Source: Chloroflexota bacterium
GTDB taxonomy: Bacteria; Chloroflexota; Limnocylindria; Limnocylindrales; CSP1-4
Direction of reading: 5' to 3'
DNA: 64,000 nt
Assembly: GCA_919901745.1 (NCBI GenBank)
Contig: CAKKPP010000025.1
Span: forward strand, 1-64,000
Part shown: one piece after another, positions 52,997 to 62,524 of the stretch
How positions within the stretch are numbered: the first letter of the stretch is position 1
How the letters are laid out: each line of letters starts with the position of its first letter
Notes under the pieces: generated by a model
Seen by the model: the letters and a program-made list of their open reading frames with translations, nothing else
Told to the model about the DNA's origin: nothing
Database searches by the model: none
Position numbers and translations under genes: made by a program

Positions 52997-53311
52997 CTAG
53001 CCTTCGGCGCGGATCGGCTCGAGATCGATGGTTCTGACCTGGCGCGTGCGTCCCGCCTCGGTCCTGACCACGGCTGACGGAATGACTCCGCCGGCCAGCT
53101 TCTCGATTACCGCCGCCTCACCCGCATAGAGGCCGGATCCGTTGATCCGAACACGGTCACCGGTCCGCAGATCGGAGCGCCCGGCCGCCGCAGTGAGATC
53201 GATCGAAACGACCGTCTGGCGAATGTATGCGGGCTCCGGACCGGCTCCAGCTCGCGGAGCTGGTTTGTTCGCCGTCTTGGCGGGCGGGTAGTTCACCTTC
53301 CGTTTTCGCAC
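52997..53311 (-). CDS. Small KOW/SH3-like hypothetical protein
   Basis: A 104-residue protein. A basic, Pro-rich tail (MRKRKVNYPPAKTANKPAPR) precedes a small beta barrel (LRTGDRVRINGSGLYAGEAAVIEKLAGGVIPSAVVRTEAGRTRQVRTIDLEPI) that reads like a KOW or SH3 fold. A nucleic-acid or ribosome contact is possible given the basic tail, but that is a guess. Confidence 0.55.
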   Translation of the reverse strand: MRKRKVNYPPAKTANKPAPRAGAGPEPAYIRQTVVSIDLTAAAGRSDLRTGDRVRINGSGLYAGEAAVIEKLAGGVIPSAVVRTEAGRTRQVRTIDLEPIRAEG

Positions 53312-53393
53312 AGTGGCTCAGGTCCCTCACTTCGATCATGGATGCGACCGTGGCGACGGTCGCCGCACACCTTGGGGCCGTCGCGCGATTCGG

Positions 53394-53732
53394 TCAAGTC
53401 CTCCGGGATGGACCCCAGGACACAAGATCGGCGTAGTCCGGGTGCCGCTCGATGTAGCCGGCAATGAATTCGCAGAGCGGCGTCACTCGCAGCCCGCGCG
53501 TGCGTGTGTCGTCGAGGAGGCCGCGAGCCAGGCGGCTTCCGATGCCACGCCCCTCGAATTCGGGGGCGACCTCCGTGTGAATGAACACGATCCGGCCGCG
53601 CACGAGGCGATAGTCCGAAAACGCCGCGGTCACCGCGCCGACCGTGGCTTCGTAGCGGCTGCGTTGCGGGTTGTCGGCAACGATCAGATCGTCAACCGGG
53701 CCAGGAACGGTTGACCCGTCACGGCCGGTCAC
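53394..53732 (-). CDS. GNAT-fold N-acetyltransferase (short YjdJ-like type)
   Basis: A 112-residue protein of the short Gcn5-related acetyltransferase group. The acetyl-CoA binding loop is in FEGRGIGSRLARGLLDDTRTRG, preceded by strand IVFIHTEVAPE and followed by VTPLCEFIAGYIERHPDYADLV, the typical ending of YjdJ-like proteins. The substrate is unknown. It lies 45 bp after the phosphatase gene on the same strand. Confidence 0.83.
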   Translation of the reverse strand: MTGRDGSTVPGPVDDLIVADNPQRSRYEATVGAVTAAFSDYRLVRGRIVFIHTEVAPEFEGRGIGSRLARGLLDDTRTRGLRVTPLCEFIAGYIERHPDYADLVSWGPSRRT

Positions 53733-53777
53733 CGCAGCACCGATCCGCTACGCAACGAACATGTTCGATGGAGCGGC

Positions 53778-54302
53778 TCAGACGCTCGCCGAACCGGGAT
53801 GAATGGGCGCCAGCGCGCGAACGAATCTCGCGAATCGCCGGTTGTGGAGGGCCTCGGATCCGCGGCGTGCCCGGATGAGATCGAGAATCTCCACCCCGGT
53901 GCGCCCCGGAAGCATCTCGCGCAGGGCCAGGGCCACGACGAGGCCGGATCGATCGAGCCCATGTCCGCAGTGCACATAGATCCGTTGTCCCTCGCGCAGG
54001 CGCCGCACGACATCTCGGGCCGCATGAAGAATCGGTTCGAGATCGAGCGGCAGGTCGAGATCGCGGAACGGGATGTGCACCGACGTCGTGCCGGCAGCGA
54101 GCACCGGCCGCTTGTATGTGGTTGTCACGACATGGTCGATGCCGAGAACTTCGAGCGCCAGGTGGATGGCGCCGCGGGCATGAGGGAAACCGCCCATGAA
54201 GAGCCCGGGTGCGATTTCGTCGAGGGTGGTCCGGCCGCGCCACCAGGCGCGCAGGCCACGCAGCGTGGGACGAGCGTCAATCGCGGCACCGACTTGGGTC
54301 AT
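53778..54302 (-). CDS. Dual-specificity/tyrosine phosphatase-like protein
   Basis: A 174-residue cysteine phosphatase. The P-loop HCGHGLDRSG (HCx5R) lies near residue 112, and a general-acid Asp is in VHIPFRDLDLPLD upstream. The N-terminal part has EIAPGLFMGGFPHARGA, as in dual-specificity phosphatases. Substrates could be phosphoproteins or phosphoinositide-like molecules. It has an ATG start and lies 26 bp after the GGDEF/EAL gene. Confidence 0.78.
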   Translation of the reverse strand: MTQVGAAIDARPTLRGLRAWWRGRTTLDEIAPGLFMGGFPHARGAIHLALEVLGIDHVVTTTYKRPVLAAGTTSVHIPFRDLDLPLDLEPILHAARDVVRRLREGQRIYVHCGHGLDRSGLVVALALREMLPGRTGVEILDLIRARRGSEALHNRRFARFVRALAPIHPGSASV

Positions 54303-54328
54303 TGCGCGGATGGTACGCGACGAACGCG

Positions 54329-56959
54329 TCAGGCCGCGCCTCGGCCGAGGAGCCGGCCGCGCAGCTGGTGGGCCGGCATGGGGCGTGAGAAGAGGTAGCC
54401 CTGACCCGCCTCGCAGCCCAGTTCGCGGAGCAGGCGAAGCTGTTCGATCGTTTCGATCCCCTCGGCGGTCACCGAGAGGCCCAGCGCATGGGCGAAGGCA
54501 ATCGTCGCACTGACGATGGCCTTGTCCTCGCGCTCCAGCGCGAGACCCGCGACGAAGGATCGATCAATCTTGAGCGCATCGACGGCAAACCGCTTCACGT
54601 AGTCCAGACCGGAATAGCCGATGCCGAAATCGTCGATCACCAGATGCACCCCGAGCCGTCCGATCCCCTCCAGGATCGCGGTCGTCACATCGCCATCGAG
54701 CAGCGTCACGCTCTCGGTGATCTCGATCTTCAACCGACTCGGATCGAGGCCCGAGGTGGCCAGCACGTCGGCAATCGCCTCGACGATTCCCGGGGCGCGA
54801 AATTCACGGGCCGACAGGTTGACGCTCACGGTCAGCTCGTCCGCATCCACCGCGCCGTCACGGTCCCACGCGGCCAGCTGACGGCAGGCCTCGCCGAGCA
54901 CAAACCGATCGATCGGCACGATGAGCCCGCTCGACTCGGCGAACGGAACGAATTCGGCTGGATCCAGCAGGCCCCGCTGGGGGTGTTCCCAGCGGACCAG
55001 AGCCTCGATCCCGCTGAGGCGCTCATCGACGAGCTGAACGATCGGTTGGAAGTGGACCCGGAACTCGCCGCGCTCGAGCGCCCGACGAAGCTCACTCTCG
55101 AGCTCGAGCCGGCGCCACGCGGCGACGCTGAGCTGCTCGTGATAGATCTCGAACCGCGACTTGCCGTTCTCCTTGGCGCGGTACATCGCGATATCGGCGT
55201 GACGAACGAGCTCCTCGCCGGTGATCGATCCGTCGGTCGCGATCGCGATCCCCAGGCTCGCCGACAGGGTCAACTCGTGATCGTCCACGCGGAACGGTTC
55301 GACGAACTGCTCGGCGACCCGCTCGGCGACGGCGATCACGTCGTCCGGACTGCCCATGTCCTCGAGGAGCAGTGTGAACTCGTCGCCGCCGAAGCGCGCC
55401 GGTGTGTCGATCCGCCGGGCCACGCCGGCCAGTCGCGCGCCGATCGCCGCCAGGACGCGATCGCCAGGGCCGTGGCCCAGGGTGTCGTTGATGACCTTGA
55501 AGTCGTCCACATCGAGGAACATGACCGCGACAGAGCCGGGTCGCGAGCGCTCCTGGCGGGCCGGCGCGTGGTCGAGCCGCTCCATGAACAGGACTCGATT
55601 GGGGAGCCCCGTCAGCGTGTCGTAGAACGCGTGCTGGGTGAGCCGTTCCTCGAGCTGCTTGCGCTCGGTGATATCGACCATGACGCCCCGGATCTGCGTG
55701 GGCCTTCCGTGTTCGACGGCGATCGCGACCATCTCGTCGCGGACCCACACAAGGTCGCCGGTCTTGGTGAGAATCCGGTACTCGGACACGAGGGTCGCCT
55801 CGGCACGCCGGGCGAGCGTCGCCTCGTCGGCCGCGATGACGGCGTCGCGATCGTCCGGGTGCAACTGACGGGCCCACAAATTGGGATCGGCCATCCACTC
55901 CTCGGGCGTGAATCCGAGCGTGGTCTCGATCTGGGGACTCACGTAACTCCAGGCGCCTGCACTTCCCGCCTCGGCGACGTACACGACCGCCGGCAGGTGC
56001 TCCACGAGCGTTCGATAGCGCTCCTCGGCAGCCCGAAGCTGGTGCTCGGATTCGAGGCGGCCGGTGATCTCTCGGAGGTACGCCGTGAACGACGGCTCTC
56101 CAGGGCCTTCGACTCGACTGACGGCCAGCTCGATCGGGAAGGTCGTGCCGTCGGAGCGCATCGCCTCGACCTCGATCCGCTTGCCCAGGACATGCGGGAC
56201 GTTGGATTCGAGATAGCGCGCGATCCCCCGTCGGTGCGCGTCGCGCATGGCCGGAGGCACAATCAACTCCGCGAGTTCGCGCCCCACGGCCTCATCCCGG
56301 GCGTAGCCGAACGTCCGCTCGGCGGCCGGATTGAACTCCTGCACGATCCCACGATGGTCGATCGAAATGATGCAGTCGAGTGCGGCTTCGAGGATCGATC
56401 TCGTGCGCGCCTCGCTGAGACGAACGGCCTGCTCCGCCCGACTTCGCTCCATGAACTGGCCGATCTGCAGCCCAACCGACCGCGTACTGTCCAGGAATGC
56501 CCGATCCATGGCCAGCGACCTGGACGTGTAGAACTCGATGACCCCCAGGACCGTCGCATCGCTGAGGATCGGGAACGCGAAGCCGCTGATCAGGCCGGCG
56601 GCCTCGGCGACGTCGCGCCGAACAAACCCATCGGCCGAGGGCGTGTGTTCGATCGCCGCGGCCCGTCCCGTCTCCCAGACACGTCCAGGCAGACCCTCGC
56701 CGCTGCGAAAGGTGCGTGACCTGGACTCCGCTATGAACGGCGAGGCGGCGTCGTTCAGCCTGGCCCAGGCGACCATCGGCTCGAGGAACTGGGACTGGCT
56801 CTCGCCAGCCGGCACCCACAGGATGCCAATGTCGAGGTCCATCGCGAGACCCATCGCCTCGAGGACGGCGGGCGCCGCGGCGCTGATGCTGACTGCCTCG
56901 GCGAGGGCACTGGCGACGGTGTACTGGATGGCGAGGTGTTGCTGGGCCTGATCGTCCAT
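54329..56959 (-). CDS. GAF-PAS-GGDEF-EAL cyclic-di-GMP protein
   Basis: An 876-residue signalling protein. A GAF domain (about 1-180) is followed by two PAS domains (ARTRSILEAALDCIISIDHRG and ERYRTLVEHLPAVVYVAEAG). Next come a GGDEF domain with intact RFGGDEFT and an EAL domain with intact EALVRWEHP. Both catalytic signatures are kept, so it may make and break cyclic-di-GMP. There is no membrane segment, so it senses a cytoplasmic signal. ATG 56959 is preferred to the longer frame because the GAF part begins there and AGGA lies upstream. Confidence 0.88.
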   Translation of the reverse strand: MDDQAQQHLAIQYTVASALAEAVSISAAAPAVLEAMGLAMDLDIGILWVPAGESQSQFLEPMVAWARLNDAASPFIAESRSRTFRSGEGLPGRVWETGRAAAIEHTPSADGFVRRDVAEAAGLISGFAFPILSDATVLGVIEFYTSRSLAMDRAFLDSTRSVGLQIGQFMERSRAEQAVRLSEARTRSILEAALDCIISIDHRGIVQEFNPAAERTFGYARDEAVGRELAELIVPPAMRDAHRRGIARYLESNVPHVLGKRIEVEAMRSDGTTFPIELAVSRVEGPGEPSFTAYLREITGRLESEHQLRAAEERYRTLVEHLPAVVYVAEAGSAGAWSYVSPQIETTLGFTPEEWMADPNLWARQLHPDDRDAVIAADEATLARRAEATLVSEYRILTKTGDLVWVRDEMVAIAVEHGRPTQIRGVMVDITERKQLEERLTQHAFYDTLTGLPNRVLFMERLDHAPARQERSRPGSVAVMFLDVDDFKVINDTLGHGPGDRVLAAIGARLAGVARRIDTPARFGGDEFTLLLEDMGSPDDVIAVAERVAEQFVEPFRVDDHELTLSASLGIAIATDGSITGEELVRHADIAMYRAKENGKSRFEIYHEQLSVAAWRRLELESELRRALERGEFRVHFQPIVQLVDERLSGIEALVRWEHPQRGLLDPAEFVPFAESSGLIVPIDRFVLGEACRQLAAWDRDGAVDADELTVSVNLSAREFRAPGIVEAIADVLATSGLDPSRLKIEITESVTLLDGDVTTAILEGIGRLGVHLVIDDFGIGYSGLDYVKRFAVDALKIDRSFVAGLALEREDKAIVSATIAFAHALGLSVTAEGIETIEQLRLLRELGCEAGQGYLFSRPMPAHQLRGRLLGRGAA

Positions 56960-57196
56960 TCGTGATCCTGGGAGGCGGCCGGAGTCCGTTCGAGTCGCCG
57001 CGCCCGTCCGGACGCCGCAGACCGCTCCGCCAAGCTTGTCCCGGCCGACCACGGCTCGCTACAGGACGTCGGTTCGCCCGCGAGTGGTTCATTCGCCGTA
57101 GGTGGTCACGCTGGCCGCCGACCGCGTGGCCGACCGAAACGACGAGCCGCAACACAACCACTCGTGGTCCGGTAGATTCGTCGGCGGAGGTCCCGA

Positions 57197-57871
57197 GTGT
57201 TCTATCGCGCCGACCCGTGGCTCCATGTGATCGCCGGGTGCATGTCGTCGGGCAAGACTGACGAGTTGCTCCGACTGCTCCGCCGGGCCGAGATCGCCCG
57301 ACGCCGAATTCTCCTGGTCCGCCCGGCGGTCGACGATCGGACTCCTGCGGAATACGCGGAGAGCCGCAGCAAGGCGCGCTACCCGTCTGCACCCGTTCGC
57401 CAGGACGAGGCAGCCGAGATCCTGGCACTGGCCCGCGAACGCGATGCCGACCTTGTCGGCATCGAAGAGGGGCAATTCTTTGACGAGACGATCGTTTCCG
57501 TCGTCGACGCCCTCCGCGAGTCGGGACGCCACGTGATCCTGACCGGGCTCAACCTCGACTTCGCCGGGCGACCGTTCGGCGTGATGCCCACGCTCATGGC
57601 GATGGCCGATGAGGTGACAACGCTGACGGCGATCTGTGTCGTCTGCGGGGAAACAGGGACACGCACGCAGCGTCTTGTCGGCGGTCGGCCGGCGGCAAGC
57701 GACGATCCGCTGGTGGTCATCGGTGGCTACGACGGGGCCGCCATGGAGACCTACGAGGCGCGCTGTCTCCGGCACCACGAGGTAGCGCCGCCCCGTGACA
57801 GGGACGTGGACGCGATCCTGGTCGGAGTCATGCCTCCTGCCGCCTCGAGTGAGGCGACGCCCGAGGGTTGA
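57197..57871 (+). CDS. tdk: Thymidine kinase (type II)
   Basis: A 224-residue cytosolic thymidine kinase that phosphorylates thymidine for dTMP salvage. Walker A is IAGCMSSGKTDELL near residue 15. The catalytic Glu is in VGIEEGQFFDE, and the substrate loop is in TGLNLDFAGRPFG. The zinc site is visible as CVVC plus CLRHHE. GTG 57197 is the start. It converges with the YHS-domain gene. Confidence 0.93.
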   Translation: MFYRADPWLHVIAGCMSSGKTDELLRLLRRAEIARRRILLVRPAVDDRTPAEYAESRSKARYPSAPVRQDEAAEILALARERDADLVGIEEGQFFDETIVSVVDALRESGRHVILTGLNLDFAGRPFGVMPTLMAMADEVTTLTAICVVCGETGTRTQRLVGGRPAASDDPLVVIGGYDGAAMETYEARCLRHHEVAPPRDRDVDAILVGVMPPAASSEATPEG

Positions 57872-57905
57872 GCGCGGGCCTCGCCACGTCGAGCCCCGCG
57901 TGGGG

Positions 57906-58352
57906 TCAGGCCCGGCCGGCGACGCTCGGCTCCGGCGGGCTCGAGCCTTCGGCGACCTCGCAGATCCCTGGTTCGACCGCGGGCAGCGCGGCCGCTGCGC
58001 GCTCGGCGTCGAGCGCCGCCTTGATGTCCGGATAGGCATCGGACAGACAGCACGAACAACTCTCATACCAGCGACGCATGCCCTCGTCGATCACCAGCCC
58101 AGTGGTCACCGTCGGGTCGGGGGCCGCGCCACCGGCGAGGTGGTCGTGCGGCGGCGCGTCGGCCGCGGCAGCCGCCTCCGCCCGCGCGACGTACGTCCCG
58201 GGCTCCTCGCGAAACGCGCGGAGGCAGCCTGATCGACAGAACGCGTAGGTGCGTCCGTCGTGCTCGAGCGTTCGGCCGTCGGCGTCGGCGGCCGCCACGT
58301 CCACGGTCATGCCGCAGACGGGATCGATGACGCTTGCTGGTCGCGTTGACAT
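57906..58352 (-). CDS. YHS-domain protein of a copper gene group
   Basis: A 148-residue protein. The N-terminal YHS domain (VIDPVCGMTVDVAAADADGRTLEHDGRTYAFCRSGCLRAFREEPGTYV) has the metal-binding cysteines expected of copper-related YHS domains. The rest carries a His-rich spacer (APPHDHLAGG) and a cysteine-dense RWYESCSCCLSDAYPDI, likely a second metal site. It follows the CopB-type ATPase gene by 26 bp on the same strand, so it probably delivers or buffers copper. Confidence 0.8.
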   Translation of the reverse strand: MSTRPASVIDPVCGMTVDVAAADADGRTLEHDGRTYAFCRSGCLRAFREEPGTYVARAEAAAAADAPPHDHLAGGAAPDPTVTTGLVIDEGMRRWYESCSCCLSDAYPDIKAALDAERAAAALPAVEPGICEVAEGSSPPEPSVAGRA

Positions 58353-58378
58353 CCTGGGAACCCTCCGTGGAACCGGCG

Positions 58379-60523
58379 TCACGCCGGCGTGGATCCGGTG
58401 ATCGTGATCGGCGATGGTGCGAGATTCAGGCGACGCAGGAGTTGCGCGTTTGCGGCAACGATGATCGTCGAGGCGCTCATTGCCAGAGCTCCGATGGCCA
58501 TCGGCAGGTCGATGCCCCATGGCACCAGGACACCTGCCGCGACGGGGATCGCCACGAGGTTGTACCCGGTTGCCCAGACGAGATTCTGGATCATCTTGCG
58601 ATATGCGGCTCGAGAGAGCTCGATCGCGCCCACGACGTCGCGTGGATCGCTTCTCACGAGCACCACCCCGGCCGATTCGACGGCCACGTCCGTGCCGGCA
58701 CCAATGGCAATCCCGACGTCGGCCTGCGCCAGTGCCGGAGCATCGTTCACGCCGTCGCCGACCATCGCCACGCGGCGACCCCCGGCCTGGAAGGCGGCCA
58801 CGGCCGCCGCCTTGTCGGCCGGGAGGACCTGCGCCGCGACATCGTCGATCCCCAGGCGGGCGGCGACGGCATCCGCGACCGCCCGGCTGTCGCCGGTGAT
58901 CATCGCCACACGCACGCCGAGTTCGTGCAATCGTCGGACGGCCTCCGCCGACTCCGGCCGGACCTCGTCCTCGAGTCCGAGGGACCCGGCCACGACACCA
59001 TCCACGACGACGTGCAGGACGGTTTGTCCGGTCGCAGCCCACGCCTCGGCGGTCGCGCCGCCATCGGGCGTGACATCGATCTCGGCGAGGAGGCGCGGGC
59101 CGCCGACGGCCACGACACGACCGTCGATGGTGGCTCGTGCACCACGCCCCGCCAGCGCCTCGAAGCCCGAGGAGACCGCCGGCTCGAGTCCCCGCTGCGC
59201 GGCGGCCGCCACGATCGCCCGTGCAAGCGGATGCTCGGAATCGATCTCCACGCCGGCGGCGAGGCGAAGCAGCTCCGCCTCGCCGAATCCCGCTCGAGCG
59301 TCGATCCCGGCCACGACGGGCGTCCCCTTCGTCAGCGTGCCGGTCTTGTCGAAGATCACCGTGTCCAGCGTCCGCGCCCGCTCGAGCGCCAGGCGGTCCT
59401 TCACGAGCAGCCCGTTGCGCGCGCCCAGCGACGTGCTGATCGCGATGACGAGCGGAATGGCCAGGCCGAGCGCATGCGGGCACGCGATGACGAGGACGGT
59501 GGCGGTCCGGATCAGCGCTCCTTCCGTGTCCCCGAGCAGCCACCACGTCACCAGGGTCAGCGTCCCCGCAGCCAGGGCCACGTAGAACAGGATCGCCGCA
59601 GCGCGATCCGCCAGCGCCTGGGCTCGTGAGCCCGAGGCCTGCGCCGCCTCGACCAGGCGCATGATGCCGGAGAGGGCCGTCGCATCCCCGACGGCGGTGA
59701 CCCGGACGCGGAGGCTGCCGCCGGCGACGACCGTCCCGGCGACGACGCCGGCGCCGGGCTCCTTGGCGACCGCCGCGGACTCACCCGTGATCATCGCCTC
59801 GTCGACATCGGCCATCCCATCCTCCACGCGGCCGTCCGCGGGAATCCGCGACCCGGGGCGAACGAGCACGAGATCGCCTTGCGCGAGCGCAGTTCGGGCG
59901 ACGACTTCGGTCCCGCCCGCCACGATCCGCTCGGCAGTGTCCGGGAGCAGGTCGGCCAGCGCGTTGAGCGCGCCACGAGCCTGGTTGATCGAGCGCATCT
60001 CGAGCCAGTGGCCGAGCAACATGATCGTGATCAGCGTGGCCAGTTCCCACCAGATCTCGACTTCGAAGAACCCGGCGGTTGCCGCGAGCGAGGTCGTGAA
60101 CGCGACGGTGATCGCGAGGCTGATCAGCGTCATCATCCCGGGCTGACGTGTCGCCAGTTCGCCACGAGCTCCACGCAGGAAGACGCCACCGCCGTAGCCG
60201 AAGACGGCGATCCCGAGGACCGCGGCGAGGTACTCGGATCCCGGGAACACGGGTGCGCGGTAGCCGAGCCACTCCTGGAGATCGCTGCTCCAGATCAGGA
60301 TCGGGATCGTGAGTGCGAGGGTGAGCCAGAACTTGTCACGGAACATCGCGACCGAGTGGCCGGCATGTCGGTCGTGCATGGCGTGGTCGTCGTGCGTGGC
60401 GTGGTCGTCGTGCCCCGCCGGCGTCGTCGGGCCACCTGGAGGCACGTGGTCCGAATCCGCGTCCCGGCCGGTCGAGGGCTCCGCTGCAGCGCCTCCCGGG
60501 CCATGTTGTCGATGGTCGTCCAC
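58379..60523 (-). CDS. copB: CopB-type P1B copper-exporting ATPase
   Basis: A 714-residue P1B-type ATPase. The N-terminal 60 residues are His/Asp-rich and there is no CxxC metal-binding domain. The transmembrane metal site is CPH (VIACPHALGLAIP), which marks the CopB branch, against CPC in CopA. The actuator motif is MITGESAAV, the phosphorylation site is FDKTGTLTKG, and the nucleotide part has HPLARAI and MVGDGVNDAPAL. CopB pumps move copper (or silver) out of the cytoplasm. It starts with GTG 60523 and forms an operon with the YHS gene. Confidence 0.92.
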   Translation of the reverse strand: MDDHRQHGPGGAAAEPSTGRDADSDHVPPGGPTTPAGHDDHATHDDHAMHDRHAGHSVAMFRDKFWLTLALTIPILIWSSDLQEWLGYRAPVFPGSEYLAAVLGIAVFGYGGGVFLRGARGELATRQPGMMTLISLAITVAFTTSLAATAGFFEVEIWWELATLITIMLLGHWLEMRSINQARGALNALADLLPDTAERIVAGGTEVVARTALAQGDLVLVRPGSRIPADGRVEDGMADVDEAMITGESAAVAKEPGAGVVAGTVVAGGSLRVRVTAVGDATALSGIMRLVEAAQASGSRAQALADRAAAILFYVALAAGTLTLVTWWLLGDTEGALIRTATVLVIACPHALGLAIPLVIAISTSLGARNGLLVKDRLALERARTLDTVIFDKTGTLTKGTPVVAGIDARAGFGEAELLRLAAGVEIDSEHPLARAIVAAAAQRGLEPAVSSGFEALAGRGARATIDGRVVAVGGPRLLAEIDVTPDGGATAEAWAATGQTVLHVVVDGVVAGSLGLEDEVRPESAEAVRRLHELGVRVAMITGDSRAVADAVAARLGIDDVAAQVLPADKAAAVAAFQAGGRRVAMVGDGVNDAPALAQADVGIAIGAGTDVAVESAGVVLVRSDPRDVVGAIELSRAAYRKMIQNLVWATGYNLVAIPVAAGVLVPWGIDLPMAIGALAMSASTIIVAANAQLLRRLNLAPSPITITGSTPA

Positions 60524-60598
60524 GATGCCTCACTCCGTCGCCTCAGATACCCCCAGGGAGTATCACACGACGCGTCAAGCGGCACAGGTAAACAGGGC

Positions 60599-61066
60599 TC
60601 ACGGCGCGATCGCGATCGTCGCCTTCATGCCCGCCTGGTAATGCCCCGGAAGATGGCAACCGACGATGACCGAACCTGCCTGGTCGAACGTGAACACGAG
60701 GGACTCCCGGGTCCGCGGTTTCAAGCCGACCCCGTTTGCGCTGTCCTGCAACCTCCCGCCGGTGCCAGCCATCTCGACGGCATGCGCCTCCTGCGCGATC
60801 TCGTCGCCGATGAAGAACTCGTGGTCGATCGAGCCCGCGTTGGTCACGACAAAGCGGACGGTCTCGCCTGCGCTGACCTCCAGCTGGTCCGGTTTCATGC
60901 GAAGGCCATCGGTCAGCTCGACCTGGACCTCGCGAAGACCGTCGGTGGGCGGGGCTGAATCGGACGGGGCCGGCGCAGCGCAGGCGACGACAAGACAGGC
61001 GCTCACCGCGAGCCCGACGAGACGGCCTCGCGAGCCGATCACAGCCGATGCGTGCAGAGCCGACAT
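60599..61066 (-). CDS. Lipoprotein cupredoxin
   Basis: A 155-residue exported blue-copper-type protein. A signal peptide ends near VVACAA, which could be a lipobox. Cu ligands are a His in SIDHEFFIG and Cys, His and Met in [13 protein letters not shown]. It probably binds copper in the envelope for electron transfer or detoxification. It lies 75 bp upstream of copB on the same strand. The second cupredoxin at 62521 shares the CHLPGH end. Confidence 0.83.
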   Translation of the reverse strand: MSALHASAVIGSRGRLVGLAVSACLVVACAAPAPSDSAPPTDGLREVQVELTDGLRMKPDQLEVSAGETVRFVVTNAGSIDHEFFIGDEIAQEAHAVEMAGTGGRLQDSANGVGLKPRTRESLVFTFDQAGSVIVGCHLPGHYQAGMKATIAIAP

Positions 61067-61089
61067 CGCCGGAGATGGTGACGGATTCT

Positions 61090-61257
61090 CAGCCCCGATG
61101 CACGCCCGCCGATTCGCGCGGGTCGGGACTGGGTCTGGCGATCGTCCGCAACCTCGTGGAGCGGCATGCTGGATCCGTCGATGCCCTGAGCAGGCCCGGC
61201 GATGGGACCACCATCTCAATCCGGCTGCCGGGGTCGGGAGCGGTGCCCGACGGCTGA
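61090..61257 (+). pseudogene. C-terminal fragment of a histidine kinase
   Basis: About 55 residues read as the end of a HATPase domain, with the G2 box [20 protein letters not shown], then [11 protein letters not shown], then a stop. The ATP-binding N and G1 boxes and all sensor parts are missing, and no start is convincing. The fragment abuts the 5' end of the cupredoxin gene. It is a leftover of a lost two-component gene. Confidence 0.6.
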
Positions 61258-61486
61258 CGGGCGCCGAGGCGTCGCTGCCCCGACCCGGATGGCCGAAGCC
61301 GATCCAGGAAGCGCACGGCGAAGACGGTGGAGAACCGGAGCTGGCGGCACGTGGACGCCACGGCGACTCGCCAGCGACAACCAGCCGACCCCGGTCCTGG
61401 GGGAACCGTGCCGTTGGGGGCGACGTCAGGACGGGCATCGGCGGTCGGTCACCTGACTCGACCCCTCTCGGACGGAGAACCGCGCC

Positions 61487-62524
61487 ATGAAACGACCGAT
61501 CCTGTTCTTGCCCGCGGCAGTTGTCGCCCTGCTCATTTCTGCGGCCCCGGTCCTCGCATGCGGCGGACTGATCGGCCCCAACGGGGCCGTGAACCTCCTG
61601 CGCACCACGACCCTCGCCGGCTACCACGACGGCATCGAGCACTACGTGACGGCCTTTGAATTCGCTGGAGGTGGCGGATCGTTCGGGAGCCTCATTCCGC
61701 TGCCCGGCGTGCCGACCAACGTCGAGAAGGGCGGCGAGTGGACGCTCCAGCGGCTCATTCGAGAGACGGACCCGGTACCGGAAGCGGCCCGCCTCCTGTT
61801 CGCCGCCGACGCAGCGCTGGGATCGGCCATCGAGCTGCAGAAGGTGCGCATCGATGCCCTCGACATCACGGTCCTGAGCGGTGGCGCGGCCGAGATCGGC
61901 CGGTGGGCCAAGGATCACGGCTTCCGCCTCCCGCCCGATGCGCCCGAGGTCCTCGAGTTCTACGCCAGCCGGAGCCCGATCTTCCTCGCCGCCGCGTTCG
62001 ACGCGGACGCGGCCGCGGCCCGCGGCCAGCAGGTTGGTGACGGCACGCCCGTTCACATCACGATCCCGACCCCGAACCCGTGGGTCCCGCTCCGAATCCT
62101 GGCACTGGGCAAGACAGGAGCGGAGCGGGTCGAAGCCGACATCTACCTGCTGACCGACATCAAGCCCGCGCTGCTGCCTTCGCCCGTGCTACCCAACGGG
62201 ATGGAACTCCAGCACAGCCAGGCCGCCACGGACGGCCTCCTGGCCGACCTTCGCAGCGATCAGGGCATGGAGTGGATCCCAGACTCGGCGTGGCTGAGCA
62301 AGATCGCCATCGACGCCTCCGCGTCGCAGCTGGCGTTCGACCTCGCGATCGATGCATCCGGTCAGGGCACGCCGTCGCGCGTCCAGGCCGGACTGGACCT
62401 GCCGACCCCGGCCCAGCTCGGGATCACGGGCGAGCGGCTCGCGCTGGCGCTCCTCACCACCATCGCCGGCATCGGCGCCATCCTCCTGATCACGGCGTGG
62501 CGTCCGGCTCGCGCCACCCGGTGA
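61487..62524 (+). CDS. DUF2330 family secreted/anchored protein
   Basis: A 345-residue protein. A signal peptide ends in LACGGLIGP, followed by the DUF2330 pattern (Cys-Gly-Gly after cleavage, then IEHYVTAFEFAGGGGSFGSLIPLPG) and a C-terminal membrane helix (LALALLTTIAGIGAILLITAW), so it is a type I membrane protein facing outward. The function of DUF2330 is unknown. Its stop overlaps the next start (GTGA), linking it to a cupredoxin. Confidence 0.82.
   Translation: MKRPILFLPAAVVALLISAAPVLACGGLIGPNGAVNLLRTTTLAGYHDGIEHYVTAFEFAGGGGSFGSLIPLPGVPTNVEKGGEWTLQRLIRETDPVPEAARLLFAADAALGSAIELQKVRIDALDITVLSGGAAEIGRWAKDHGFRLPPDAPEVLEFYASRSPIFLAAAFDADAAAARGQQVGDGTPVHITIPTPNPWVPLRILALGKTGAERVEADIYLLTDIKPALLPSPVLPNGMELQHSQAATDGLLADLRSDQGMEWIPDSAWLSKIAIDASASQLAFDLAIDASGQGTPSRVQAGLDLPTPAQLGITGERLALALLTTIAGIGAILLITAWRPARATR

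Noticed and set aside
57080-57164. Inverted repeat CGAGTGGTT / AACCACTCG upstream of tdk
   Set aside because: The 9-bp arms are 67 bp apart with no clear promoter or structure around them; likely chance.
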